Source of the DNA: Larus michahellis
Taxonomy: Eukaryota > Chordata > Aves > Charadriiformes > Laridae
Length of the DNA stretch: 64,000 nucleotides
Direction of reading: 5' to 3'
Assembly: GCF_964199755.1 (NCBI RefSeq)
Contig: NC_133930.1
Span: 29,313,571-29,377,570, forward strand
The first letter of the stretch is position 1; every line of letters starts with the position of its first letter. The translations under genes were made by a program, and so were the position numbers. The notes beneath the pieces were generated by a model. That model was not told where the DNA came from, did not search any database, and saw only the letters and a list, made by a program, of their open reading frames with translations. Below, piece after piece: positions 35,401 to 45,940 of the stretch.

Positions 35401-38400
35401 CTGCCTACAGACATGGCCAGGATATCTATTCCAAGAGTCAAATTCAAGCCAGTCAATGATCAGGCACTTGTGAGAGGAAAAGAGTTTGAAGCAGTTACAG
35501 CTCCCCTGTTCCCCTTCACAGATTTAAGTCACAACCAAAATGGATACTTTGGTCCTGCTCCCTTCTGCTATGGGACAAATTCACAAGATGGGGCAGAGGC
35601 ACCTCTGGCCAACAAGAGTGTTTGCCAAATCACTGCTTAGCACTGCAACCAATAGTGAAGCAAGGGCAGGGCAAGAGAAGCAGCAAATGAGATGCTCCTA
35701 AATGTCCCTTAGCACACAGGTGCCGTGTCCAGCCAGGGCACCAGCTTCTCTCCTGTGGTGGCAAAGCCATCCCTTCAGAAGGTGATCCTGGTGTCATCCC
35801 ACCATTTATGTTGACTCTGAGGGGAGTTGAAGGTCCCAGTGATGGCACCTGAGACAAAGAGACAGGCTGGCAGCAGCCATACTTATCTTCCGTCCAAAAT
35901 ACTTGGTAGGAACGATGTGTGGACCAAGTGTGGTGTACTGGAAAATTCCCCGGATGTGCAGGATTACTAGCCAAAAATGAAAAAAAGAAAAAATGAACCG
36001 CCTAAATAGGGTCAGATTTTATTTGTATAGCTGCAGAAATCTCTTCCACCTCAAACCTAAATCTTCTGGAAAGGGGCCCTGCACCCATAAATGCTTCCTG
36101 TTAAGTATGGAAGGAGTTTGAGATCAGCATCACACCTGCTGTATCGCATATTGTGAATGCATCCCCTGCTTTCCTGTTTCCGCAACTGATGTCCAAGAAC
36201 CAAGTGAGCTGGGAGTTCACAGCACCTGCACATGTGCATGTACCAGGTGGACAGATGTCCTGCTCCATGGAGTTACAGCAAAGGCTCACCTGATTTTCAA
36301 GGTAAGTTCTCAGAAGGGTAGGTGGCAAAATCCTTCAGAGAGCTTCAGTGGAAATGTCAAAGGTGGGGATGCACTACGCTGTGTTCGCTGCAGTTTTCGG
36401 AGAGCCAAACTGTCTCACATTTACTCTGAATGCTGAGCAGATCCCACTCACTTCTACAACCTTGGACCTCTGCAGACTCCATAGTGGACCCACAGTGAGT
36501 CACAGTCTGATACTTGTATTTGCACGGTGCAGTATCACACTCTATAAATGGTTCTGCAAACTTTCTTGCTCGTGGGAGTATAACAAGCAGCCTTTAGTAC
36601 GGCATAGGTACATGTGTGCATCAATGTGGTCTGAGTCCGTCTGGCTTATTTTAACTGATACATTGCCAGATTCTGATGCTATTTTTCATGCTGGATAATA
36701 CCTTAGGTCATCCTATTAATTTCAGAAAGGCTACTCAGAGACTGCAACGCTACCTAGTAAATGAGAACACAGTCTGTCTAGTTACAGTTATATGATAGAA
36801 TTTTTATTGTTAAGCATAGAATAGACTACCCATCTTATTTGATTTAGCAGGTATCTTACTGGCATTTTAAATATTTCGCATACGATTGTAATGCATCCTG
36901 AAGGGAAAGAAAAAAATGCACCACAAAACAGTTTATTAGTAAGACTTCTTGCTGTTCTGCTAAAATATGGCAATCAAAAAGACAATTTACGTTGCAGAGA
37001 CTTGACCTTTACTTTCCAGGACTGTAAAATAAAACCCCAAACCCCACACTTTCTGCATCTGGTTGACATTTGAATAAAACTGCCAGAGTGCAAACAAGTT
37101 TTGAGACAACATCTCCAGCAAACTCTGCAGTGACTTTAAAAATATTCTTGGCTAAGTTACTTTTTAAGGCCATATGTTGAAAAAAAATAAAACCCAAAAC
37201 TTCACTAGAATTTATTGCAACAAGAGATTTGCCAAACTACTTAAGACATTTGGGAAGATTATAGTGAGGTACGTTAGTTGCTGACTTGACAATTTGCTAT
37301 GCGCACTGCTTGTATATTGGATTCTTGATATTCAGGCTGAGAGTTGATCCAACTTTCTAGTACATTTTAGCAAGGGATCTGCCAAATGTCTACTGGCTTA
37401 TTAATGCTGGCAAACCAAAGGTCAGCCTTGTTTATAAGCCAGAGCAAAGCTGCTGCGGATGGCACACAAGTCCTCGTCATGGCATTTTCCTTGTTTAAAT
37501 TCAAAATTCCAGCACAGGATTGGATAAGGACTGGCTTCAACTGGTTTTAGCTTGGAATCTTGCTAGGTCTGCCCCGATGTCCCCTGGCCATGAACATGGA
37601 GGCTGCAGAAGAGGAGTTGTAGTTCCACTGAGCCATGTTTCTTCCTTGCTCCATCTCATGACCACCACGCCTGCGTGGTCCTGTTTGCAGAGGCATGGGC
37701 CAGAACGTGCCTCCCTGGCGCAGCCCCAGTGGGTGGGCAGACCCCTCAGAGGGGCCTGCTGTGGAGGGCAAACCTGCCCTTCCTTCACAGCCCAACTCCT
37801 CTTCCTCTCTGGGAGCTCAACTCTGCCACCTGGTAGCCGCCAGGGTGAAAAGGCTTGTAGATGGGAAAATCTTCTGCACCCTGTACCTGATCCAAAACTG
37901 TCCATGTTTCTATAGGAAACTTTCTGTCGACGCCCCCGGACTTCCCATCAGACTTTCCCTAGCTGCACCCAAAGTGGCAATTCTGCTCTGCTCACTGTTA
38001 CTGCTTTTGATATCAATCCAGTTTTACGTGACTGAAGATTATCCTGGTACGATACGCAAGCTTCCCTGTAAAGGCCAACCCTTGCCCTCCTTGCCAAAGC
38101 AAACATTCCTACAAAGGCCGTGGAATCACTCTCACAGTCAATAAAATTTCTTCCATATCGTGCTATACTGAACACATTGCCTCAACATTTCTTACATCTT
38201 TATTATATGTATTTATTATATTTATTTGATTGACATGCAGGACTAAGAAAATTCTTCTTCTGACTCTGTACATAAACCTGCTTACAAATATGTTAGGTAG
38301 TGAGGTGTGAAAAACTTAAATAGTTAAATGCTTGTTTAAAACACAAAAATAAAAAATTTAAACTTGCTTGTTTAAAACATTTTAAGGTACAACCAGTATA

Positions 38401-38580
38401 GAAAGGTCCGTATCACCGGATAAAAATGTCATACACGTTTACCTTAGTGTAAGGGCTGCTTACAAGAGACAGAGGGAGTTTGATGTGGGAAAAAAAAATA
38501 AAAACTTTCACATTTTTGTGAAAGAAAACCGGAAAAGAAATCATGGTTTTTACTGGGTGGATAATACCGGAAAAGGTGAT
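32476..38580. other. Intergenic sequence upstream of DMRT2 CpG cluster
   Basis: About 6 kb. Apart from the possible LTR at 33.2-33.6 kb I see no gene or repeat with confidence. Open frames of up to 178 codons here have no recognisable domain. Confidence 0.6.
33200..33560 (-). mobile_element. Possible solo LTR fragment
   Basis: Read on the minus strand: a TATATA-type box (+ strand GTATATAA at about 33319-33326), then within about 40 bases an AATAAA signal (+ strand TTTATT at about 33295-33300), followed by a pyrimidine-ending segment. This U3-R order resembles avian LTRs, but no TG/CA ends or target duplication could be defined. Confidence 0.25.
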
Positions 38581-38582
38581 TC

Positions 38583-38635
38583 TTCTTTTTTTTTCTTCTT
38601 TTTTTCTTTTTTTTTTTTTTTTTTTTCCTCCGCAG
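38583..38635 (+). other. Long pyrimidine tract ending in a CAG acceptor-like site
   Basis: About 50 uninterrupted pyrimidines (mostly T with C) followed by TCCTCCGCAG at 38626-38635 and then sequence entering a CpG-rich block. It fits an optimal 3' splice site in form, but may simply be a poly-T tract. Confidence 0.35.
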
Positions 38636-38639
38636 TTGA

Positions 38640-40430
38640 GATTACCTGGGAAATCCCGACGTTTTCGCCGGAGCAAAGACATGGTAGCTGTACGTTCCGC
38701 GGCGGAGAAGCCTATCTTGCAGGGCCCGGACCCCGGCCTGAAGCGTGCCGCTGCGGGTCCCCGACACCGTCGCCGCGGGGGTGTCAGCTCGCCGGTACGG
38801 CGGGAGCCCCTGGCCGGGCACCGGGACCCCGGGGCGGGGAAGGAGGAACGGGGGGCTGGCGAGTGGGGCGGGGGCAGAGCCAATTTGTTTCAGATTAACA
38901 GGTAACATCTCTGACCAAACAAGCGACAGGGATCTCCCGCGTTTGGCGATGTAATCTTGCTGCCGACGGCGCGGGGAGAGGGCAAGATCAAAGCATTCCT
39001 CCCGGGGAAATCGCACCCGGGGTTGCCGTTTGGTTAGCCTGCCCTAACCTCGCTAATAAATTTCCCGGGAGGAAGGGAGGGCTGGGGAGGCGAGGAGCCG
39101 GAGGTGGCGTGGGGGGGGACGGCGGCACCTGCACCTGCACGCCCGTCGTGCCCGCCGCACGGGAAAGCCATGCAAAGCAAGGCCCAGCGCCGGCCGCCGG
39201 CCCCGCCGCCCCCGGACCTCAAGGGAAACCTGTTCGTGGTCTTCGCGATGCCCCGGGAAGAGCTGCTCTTCTTCCCCTCCGCTTTTCGCGGGCCGGGACG
39301 CTGCCGAGCCCGCACGGCCCGAGGAGCCACCCCAGGCCCCCGCCGGGGTCGGGCACATCGCCACCCCGCCTCAGGCAGCGCAGCTCCCGTCGGGAGGCCC
39401 CCGTGGCACCACGCGGGGTGGGGGGAGGCAGGGGCGAGGGGCAGCGGGGGAGGCTCTGAAGGAGCCTGGGGACATCCCAGCGGCCGCGGCAGACGGACCG
39501 GGAGGGATGGGGGCTAGCGGGATGGAGGGGGCATCCAGCCGGGAACGTTGTAGCGGGACAGGTGGATGCTCAGTTGCACCCTGCGGGCTTCCACGACTTC
39601 CTCGCGTGGAAATCTGTGCCTTTCCCGTCACGGCGCGGCATATGCCCGTGTCAGCAAACAAGCGGTCACGGCTGTCACCAGCTGCCCAAAGCGGGGGTGG
39701 TTGAGAGGGAGCGGAGGTCCCCGCGGCACACGAGTGGGAGCAGCGGTGCGGCAGACCGCACTCCGCCTTCCCTTCCCTTCCTTTCCCGGAGGACGGCGGC
39801 GGCACCTCTCCCTGCCGGCGGGAGAGGGGCTGGGGGGGGAGCGCGAACGCGGCGCGGAGCCCAGAGCAAACAAGAGAAGAAGAAAGTTATACAAACATGC
39901 TTGAAAATCGTGGCCGGGTTTCACAGTTCCCTGTGGATAAAGTAAACAGGAGGCGAGCTGTTTTGTAATTTACTCCAGCGGCCCGCAGGATCGTACTTTG
40001 TAATTTGGTGTCGGTTTACAAGCAAAGGGGACTTCTGTTTCCTAACCTAGCAGGTCCTTTGTCATGCCTGCGCCTTTTAAGAGGGACCCCAAGGGGGAAA
40101 GTGGAATTCCTTGGGTATTTGCATTTTAGTCATGCTTGTAAGTCAAACAGTAGCCAGGATCTCTTTTTGGGATGAATAATACCTGCCGTCGGGGGATGCG
40201 CTTCCCGCTCCCCGCTCTCCCGGCGTGAGTACTCGGCGGCCGTGCGGCCCGAGGGGAACAAACGCTCCTTTCGGAACAAACGCTGTCTCCCTGCCCGCAG
40301 GTGCCCGCACCCCGCGCCCGCCCCGCCGCCCGCCCGCCGCCCTGCGTCCCGCCGGGCTGCGGGAGCTGGGTTTTTCCGTGCCGAACCGGCGGCCGGCAGC
40401 CGCTCCGTGCGCTCGCCGTGAGTGTGGATG
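38640..40430. promoter_or_regulatory. CpG-rich blocks 1-3 kb upstream of DMRT2
   Basis: Three GC/CpG-dense blocks at about 38640-39560, 39700-39890 and 40170-40420, separated by AT-richer spacers. They precede the DMRT2 promoter island. Many overlapping long open frames on both strands are by-products of base composition. Plausibly part of the Polycomb-type CpG-island domain usual at developmental regulators, or an upstream alternative promoter. Confidence 0.6.
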
Positions 40431-40436
40431 CCCGTG

Positions 40437-40477
40437 TTTATTATACACAGGAACATTAACAGTATTTATTATACACA
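40437..40477. repeat. Two copies of TTTATTATACACA, 28 bp apart
   Basis: Exact 13-base copies at 40437-40449 and 40465-40477, an AT-rich island inside CpG-rich surroundings. The TTTATTA core resembles posterior HOX/CDX-type homeodomain sites. Confidence 0.75.
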
Positions 40478-41340
40478 CGCGCTGCGCGGGGAAAGAGCAA
40501 AATATTTTCCCTTTCCGGAGAATAGTTTCGGCCGTGCGTTCCGCATGTCGTTAGTTTTTGATCAGCACACTGGCTGGGAACTGGTGGTCTCCCGCACGCC
40601 TTTTATTTTGTATTTTTTCTGGGGATACCCTTCTTAAATTCGCTAGCTCTTCCCCTGCCGGATGCTGAACGCGGCCGAGGTGTATTTTGGCCGCTTCTGT
40701 CCGGTGGCAATTCCCGTTTCCACCGACGGACGCACCGAGCTCTAACACCTCGCTGGCACGGGCCAGACTTTGTGTGTTTACGACGTCGATCGCGCCCTGT
40801 TTTGGGACGCATCCCCCGACTTCCGAAGAGCAGCCTCCGTCAGAGAGCGGAGGGAGAGGGGACAAATTTACTCGACAGCCCGGCGCTCGGTGGAAAACGC
40901 CGCTGAAGGGGAGGGAAAGCTAAAAATTAAACGAATATTTTCCCGCGCCTTAATTCCCGGCAGGGCAGGAAGACAGCGCGGATTCCGTTGCATCGTCAGA
41001 CTCGGGAGAAAAAAAAAAAAAAAAAGCCATTGCCACGGGTCCCCTCCGCTCGCGGAGCAAAGCGACACCAACGATCGTAAACGAATAAAGGCGGCGGCCG
41101 CTTCAGCCTTCTAAAGCCGCGCCGCCGGCCCGCTCCTCGGTTCGTGGGACGCCGCTCACCCGCGTGGCTGGTTCCTTAGTGTCACCGTCACGCGTGTTAC
41201 TGTCTTTTCTCCCTTTCTTTCCTCCCCCCCAACTCTTTTTTTTTTGCCCTGAAGTCAAAGACCGCCACTCACCCCCCCCCCCCCCGCGCTCCGAGCCCCC
41301 CCGCACCCACGAGTGAGCGGCGGGCACACACGCGTGGGGG

Positions 41341-41450
41341 GTAGTGCGGGGGCGGGGGGGCGGGGCGGTGGCGGAACGGGCCAATCAGAGCCGCGGCCGC
41401 GCGGCGCGGGCCCAATGGGCGGTGCGGGCGGCGGCGGCGGCGGGCGCTGA
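41341..41450 (+). promoter_or_regulatory. DMRT2: DMRT2 core promoter candidate: GC boxes and two CCAAT boxes
   Basis: A run of GC boxes (GGGGCGGGG-type, 41349-41370) is followed by GGCCAATCAGAG, with CCAAT at 41381-41385 as in an optimal NF-Y site, and a second CCAAT at 41412-41416 beside GGGCGG. No TATA box. This arrangement, in the middle of a CpG island and about 350 bases before a consensus splice donor, marks a TATA-less promoter pointing into DMRT2. Confidence 0.65.
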
Positions 41451-41766
41451 AAACGCGGCGTGGCCGGCGCGGCGGGCACTGTGCCGTGGGGCGGGCGCGG
41501 CGTGGGCGAGGCGGGTGACAGCGCCGGGGCTGGTGCAGCCAGCGGGCTCCTACACCCACGCACGGCCCGTCGGCATCCCCCCCACAGCCCCTCGACGGCG
41601 CGGCGTCCCGGCTGTCGGGGAGCCTCGCACCCTCCTCGAGGTGCGTGGATCGCGAGTCGGCTGCCTCCGGGTGGGCTTGGGCAGCGGCGGCCCTGCGAGG
41701 CGCGGGGTGCGTGAGGGGGTCCGGGCTGCCTGCACCGCCCTGCCGGCCTACGGGCGCTGATCTTGG
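41450..41766 (+). other. DMRT2: DMRT2 probable 5' noncoding exon
   Basis: Bounded on the right by a near-perfect donor (TTGG followed by GTAAGTGC, GT at 41767). The coding exon further down has its acceptor 18 bases before the start codon, so an upstream noncoding exon must exist; this is the best candidate. The left edge is set approximately from the CCAAT boxes. Vertebrate DMRT2 genes are known to have a 5' noncoding exon. Confidence 0.55.
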
Positions 41767-42321
41767 GTAAGTGCAAAGTGCGGGAGGAAGGATGGGGAGG
41801 TCGGGTGGGAGGAGGCCGGGGTCGGAGGACACTGCGGTGCAGAGAGCTCCGGGAGCCCATACAGCCCCTGGTCGCTGGGGCGGACAGCGGGGGTGTGTGC
41901 AGCCCAGGTGTTCCCTACCTGTCCCCTAAGTTTGCAGGCAGCTGGCAGGAGGGTTGTCGGGATGCTGAAATAAACAGGCCCCCGCGGGGAGCTGACAGCC
42001 CCGCAGCCCTGCGGCGCTCGGCGTCGCCCTGGGGCGGTTCCTGCCCCATCCTCCGCGGCTGGAGGCTAACTGTGTTAGTTCCCCGGGACGCCGGGGCCGG
42101 GGAAGTGGCCGTCGAGGGGCACGGGCAAGAAACGGCAAGGGAGGGGAGATGACATCCCGAGCAGGCTCTGCCACGGCTTCCCGACGGGGGCGCATCTCGG
42201 CGGGGCTGCCGGCGGGCCGGGCGGCGGCGGGCACTTCTGTAGCCGGGTGTGCCCGGGCTGCCGTCCCGCCGCGGGGGCGGGCGGCCTGACCCCTCTGTTG
42301 CAGCTGCGCCGACGAGGAGCC

Positions 42322-42669
42322 ATGGCCGAAGAACGCGCCGCCGCCGACTGGGAGATCGACGTGGAGACCGTGGAGGGGGAGGCGGCCGAGGCCCCCGACG
42401 CGCCGCGCAGCAGCGCCGGCCCGGAGGAGGAAGAGGAGGAGGAGGAAGGCGAGGAGGCTGCGGCGGCCCCGCGGCGGGGCGAGCCGCGGAAGCTGAGCCG
42501 CACGCCCAAGTGTGCCCGGTGCCGCAACCACGGCGTGGTGTCCTGCCTGAAGGGGCACAAGCGTTTCTGCCGCTGGCGCGACTGCCAGTGCGCCAACTGC
42601 CTGCTGGTCGTGGAGCGGCAGCGAGTCATGGCCGCCCAGGTGGCTCTCCGACGGCAGCAGGCCACCGAG
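42322..42669 (+). CDS. DMRT2: DMRT2, first coding exon with DM domain
   Basis: Doublesex/mab-3-related transcription factor 2 (terra), a nuclear factor required for somite/dermomyotome development and left-right coordination of somites in vertebrates. The exon starts after the acceptor TCTGTTGCAG (AG at 42302-42303) with ATG at 42322 in a GAGCCATGG Kozak context. It encodes 116 residues. Residues 32-46 form an acidic Glu-rich run. The DM domain spans about 61-112: zinc ligands Cys 64, 67, His 70, Cys 75, His 79, Cys 83, 88, 90 and 93, then the recognition helix with [18 protein letters not shown]. The frame is open upstream (from 42247) but crosses the splice acceptor, so the Kozak ATG is preferred. 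The exon ends in CACCGAG before donor GTGAGAG; intron phase 0. Confidence 0.96.
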
Positions 42670-42754
42670 GTGAGAGGGGACGGGACGGGTCGGGATGGGA
42701 CGGGACAGGTCGGGCGGCCCCCGCTCTTACGGTGCCGGCCGATCGCTCTCTTAG

Positions 42755-42857
42755 GACAAGAAGGGGCTGGCGGGGAAGCAGGCGAGCCTGGAGCGCAAAG
42801 CCGTCTACCAGAGGCACGTCCGGACGCCCAGCCTCCTGGCCAAGAGCATCCTGGAAG
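42755..42857 (+). CDS. DMRT2: DMRT2, second coding exon
   Basis: A 103-base exon after acceptor CTCTCTTAG (AG at 42753-42754), beginning [20 protein letters not shown] and continuing through [14 protein letters not shown]. It ends CTGGAAG before donor GTGAGC (42858). The basic segment directly after the DM domain is conserved in DMRT2 orthologues. The preceding intron is only 85 bases. The exon leaves one base, giving a phase 1 junction to the last exon. Confidence 0.93.
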
Positions 42858-44583
42858 GTGAGCGCAACCCCTTCCGCGGGCACCCCCCCAGCCCCGGCCG
42901 CCAGCGGGGAAACCCCACTCTGCCCCGGGGAAACCCGCATCTCCCGGCCCAGGTGCTGCTGCTCACGGACACGCGTGAAATGCAGCGTTATTTCCCGAAA
43001 TAAACGAGGAACGGCGTTAAAGCGCAGTCCGTTACCGGCACTGGGCGGCGGAGGCTCCGAGGGCACCCGGCACCCGCGCCCGCCCGTTCGGGTGCGGGTG
43101 CCGGGTGCCCTCGGAGCCTCCGCCCGCGGCTTTCTGCCCTTCGTGGCTGGAATTTCAGTTGCTGACTATAGTGCCTGAAATGCTAGCGACCGTAATTTGA
43201 AATTTGAGAGTTACTGTTACAAGCTGACATTCTTTTTACATGACTACCCGGCGGCGTTTGGCAGCGCAGGGTAGTTTTTTCGCGGGTGTTTTTTATCAGC
43301 AAATGAGTAAATCAATTAGTTGTTTGTTTTGGGGTTTTTTTTGTTTTTGTTTTTGTGTTTTTTTTTCCTTCCTTTTGATCTGAACGCCTAGCACAGCAGC
43401 ACCGTTTGCTGCATTATCAGTAGAAAGATATGCATAATAGGCTGCTCGTCTTTCTCTCCCCCCCCACCTCACCCCGTCGAAAATATGAAGGGTGAAAGAA
43501 TAGCATTTTAAAGATGGATATCTTAGTGAAAGGGTGTATTTTTTGTTCCCGCTTCCTTCTTTGGATTGTGCCCGAATTTATTTCTATGTCTGCTTTAGGT
43601 GCTTTCCAAACTGTAGCCCCGTAAAGCATCACAGTTCTGAAATCTAGCTTTTTTTTTTTATTTCCCTCCCCAAAATAGAACGGTCTTTTCTTTGCCTGTG
43701 CAAGCGCAATTAAGATTTTGTCCTGTTAGAAACCTCCGTTTTTCATCTATAGTTCTCTCTTTTAAGAAAATCTCTTCTGTATTCTTTCCTCTGATTTAAA
43801 TTTCTTTTTCTTTTCTCCTAGTTCTCCTTGGAGTTTTCTGCCATCTGTAGCAATGTGTACATAGAGATTCATCTTTAGAGAATAGAAAAGGCACCAGCTG
43901 TAGGTATAGGTATCTTCCTTGGCAATGGGGAAACCTGTGTGAGAGGAATGGGAGTGAAAACAGGTAAAACCCTGTTCTCCTTACTCATGTATGTAGTTCC
44001 ATTAATTCAATGGGATTACTTATCTGGGTAGGACAAACAGGATTGGACCCTATCAGTTATATTAAATGAATCCAGTTAGCCTGGCAATTGAATATACTGG
44101 AGACTAGTTTTTTATGTTTTATTTCTTAAAGTTATTTTTTAGTTCAGAAGAAATAAAATATTTGAGTACTTTCCATATTTATTAAAAATTGGTGATTATC
44201 TCCTTAAGGTGCATGATGCAATACCAGTCCTAACACACAGCAGGGTTTTGCCTTTTTTTTTCCTCCCCCTCTCCCTCACCCCCAGTCTTCTATTTTGGAG
44301 TTGCTTTTTAAAGTTACTAATCAGCCAGCTTTGAAGGAGACTACACATGTCAGAGGAGCAGGGCTTGCTTATCTGTGTTGAGGAACTTGCACTGAATGTG
44401 CCTGATGGTGCAGGGAGCTAAGCCTCCGTGGCACAGTGAATTCAGTAGGAGCTGACGGTGTCCAGGGTTTGTGGCAAGTACTTGGCGCCTGTCGGGACTG
44501 GCTCCAAATGGAACCCTTTTACAAACACAGCTTTAATATTTTTCTTACGCAGCTTCATTCCTAATGCTGCTTTGTTGTTTTAG
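42858..44583 (+). other. DMRT2: DMRT2 intron 2
   Basis: Intron of 1726 bases, phase 1, bounded by GTGAGC and TTTTAG. The first 330 bases are CpG-rich and contain the perfect inverted repeat at 43049-43122; the remainder is AT-rich, with T runs at 43324-43372 and 43651-43662. Confidence 0.9.
43049..43122. repeat. Perfect 29-bp inverted repeat with 16-base loop
   Basis: Arms 43049-43077 and 43094-43122 are exact reverse complements; the left arm begins CGGAGGCTCCGAGGGCACCC and the right arm ends GAGCCTCCG. The 16-base spacer itself contains CCCGTTCGGG. Both arms are very GC-rich, so a transcript would form a very stable hairpin. It lies about 190 bases into DMRT2 intron 2. Confidence 0.95.
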
Positions 44584-45608
44584 GTTACCGTCCTCTTCCA
44601 ACAGACCCTTACCTGGGAGGGAATTCACCTTTGCCACCCCCTGTAAGTGACAGGATGAGAAAGAGACGGGCTTTTGCTGATAAAGAGTTGGAGAACATTA
44701 TGCTAGAGAGAGAGTATAAAGAGAGAGAGATGATGGAAGCTACACAAGCAGCTGCCCTCTTTCTCCCTAACCGCATGGTGCATGGAGCTGAATACAACTC
44801 ATATAAAACAGCTTTCAACACGACACAAGTTGATACTCCCAGCAAGGAGTTTTGCAATTTTTTACCAACCTGCCTTGATCTAACCATGCAGTATTCAGGA
44901 TCCAGCAACATGGAACTCATTTCTTCAAATGTCAGTGTAGCTACTACCTACAGGCAGTATCCCCTGTCCTCTAGGTTCTTAGTGTGGCCAAAATGTGGCC
45001 CCATTAGTGATGCTCTCCTCTACCAGCAATGCCTGTTAAATGCTACTGCTGTCCAAGCTCTCAAACCTGGGGCAGGTTGGGATGCCAAGATCTCACAAAG
45101 CCAGGACTGTCCAAACACTGAACATGATATCATCTCTCCAAAACTGGAAAATTCACTCGTTCTGACCCACACGCAAGACATTCAGCAGTCAGGTAATGAG
45201 ATACCGTGCCTTCCTCAGGAAGCTCGTGAGAGGTCAGCTTTCTCTCCTCCAAAAAGGACTTTCACTCAGATTTCTGATAAGGATTCTCTGGCTCCTCAGG
45301 AACAGATATTAAGCAAGACCAGCAAAGACAGTACCAAGCTCCCTCCACCACTCAAATACAATTCATTTCAGTCGCTGTTCCAGCAAACTTTTCCTGACAG
45401 ATCAGGAGCAGAGTTGAGAACGTCATTTGTCAAAGAGACTTTTGAAGACACGTCTAAGAAATACAGAGAGTGTGCCATTAAAGAGAACCAAAAATACAAG
45501 TTTACATTAGACAAATGTGCAAAAGACTTCTTTGGGGCCAAACAGACCACAGCAAAACTTTCAACAACTGAGCCACTGTCATTTTCAGTCGAATCCATCC
45601 TTAAATGA
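44584..45608 (+). CDS. DMRT2: DMRT2, terminal coding exon
   Basis: Acceptor TTGTTGTTTTAG ends at 44583; the first two bases complete Gly 151 and the text continues YRPLPTDPYLGGNSPLPPPV. The exon runs to TGA at 45606-45608, for a total protein of 491 residues (human is somewhat longer). Residues about 175-210 form the DMRT2-specific basic/coiled segment (MRKRRAFADKELENIMLERE, then YKEREMMEATQAAALFLPNR), and the C-terminus ends in FSVESILK. There is no DMA domain, as expected of DMRT2. Frame intact, composition ordinary and less GC-rich than the first exons. Confidence 0.96.
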
Positions 45609-45940
45609 CCTTATTCTGCAGTTTCTAATGTCTCTCAATGAATAAAGTGTACCTTCAGTGTAGAGAGTTTGTATGCTTTGCCTTCTGCAGAGTTGCTACT
45701 GCCTGCCTTGTCTCTTATAAGATTTGTAAAGAGGAATGTCTGCTGTAAATGGTAATTTTTTGTTTTATCTCAAAATGATGTGCATAAGTATGCATGTTTT
45801 TTCTTCTGAAAAAATAAATATATTTAACTTTTTAAAATTGAAACTGCATGTACAGCCTGTACATGCATGTATACAAAAATAACAGTGTTACTTTAAGCAG
45901 CACTTCAAACTGTTCAATAAAATGAGATTACCCACAAGCG
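45609..45940 (+). other. DMRT2: DMRT2 3' UTR with candidate poly(A) signals
   Basis: AATAAA hexamers at 45641-45646, 45813-45818 and 45916-45921. The first lies only 33 bases after the stop codon; the later two are equally canonical. Alternative 3' ends are likely. Confidence 0.6.

Noticed and set aside
38413..41860. Many long frames on both strands upstream of DMRT2
   Set aside because: CpG-island composition; none has a domain, and the splice signals support a noncoding exon here instead.
42249..43178. 309-codon plus-strand frame overlapping DMRT2
   Set aside because: Out of frame with the DM domain and reads through both introns; Arg/Gly-rich shadow.
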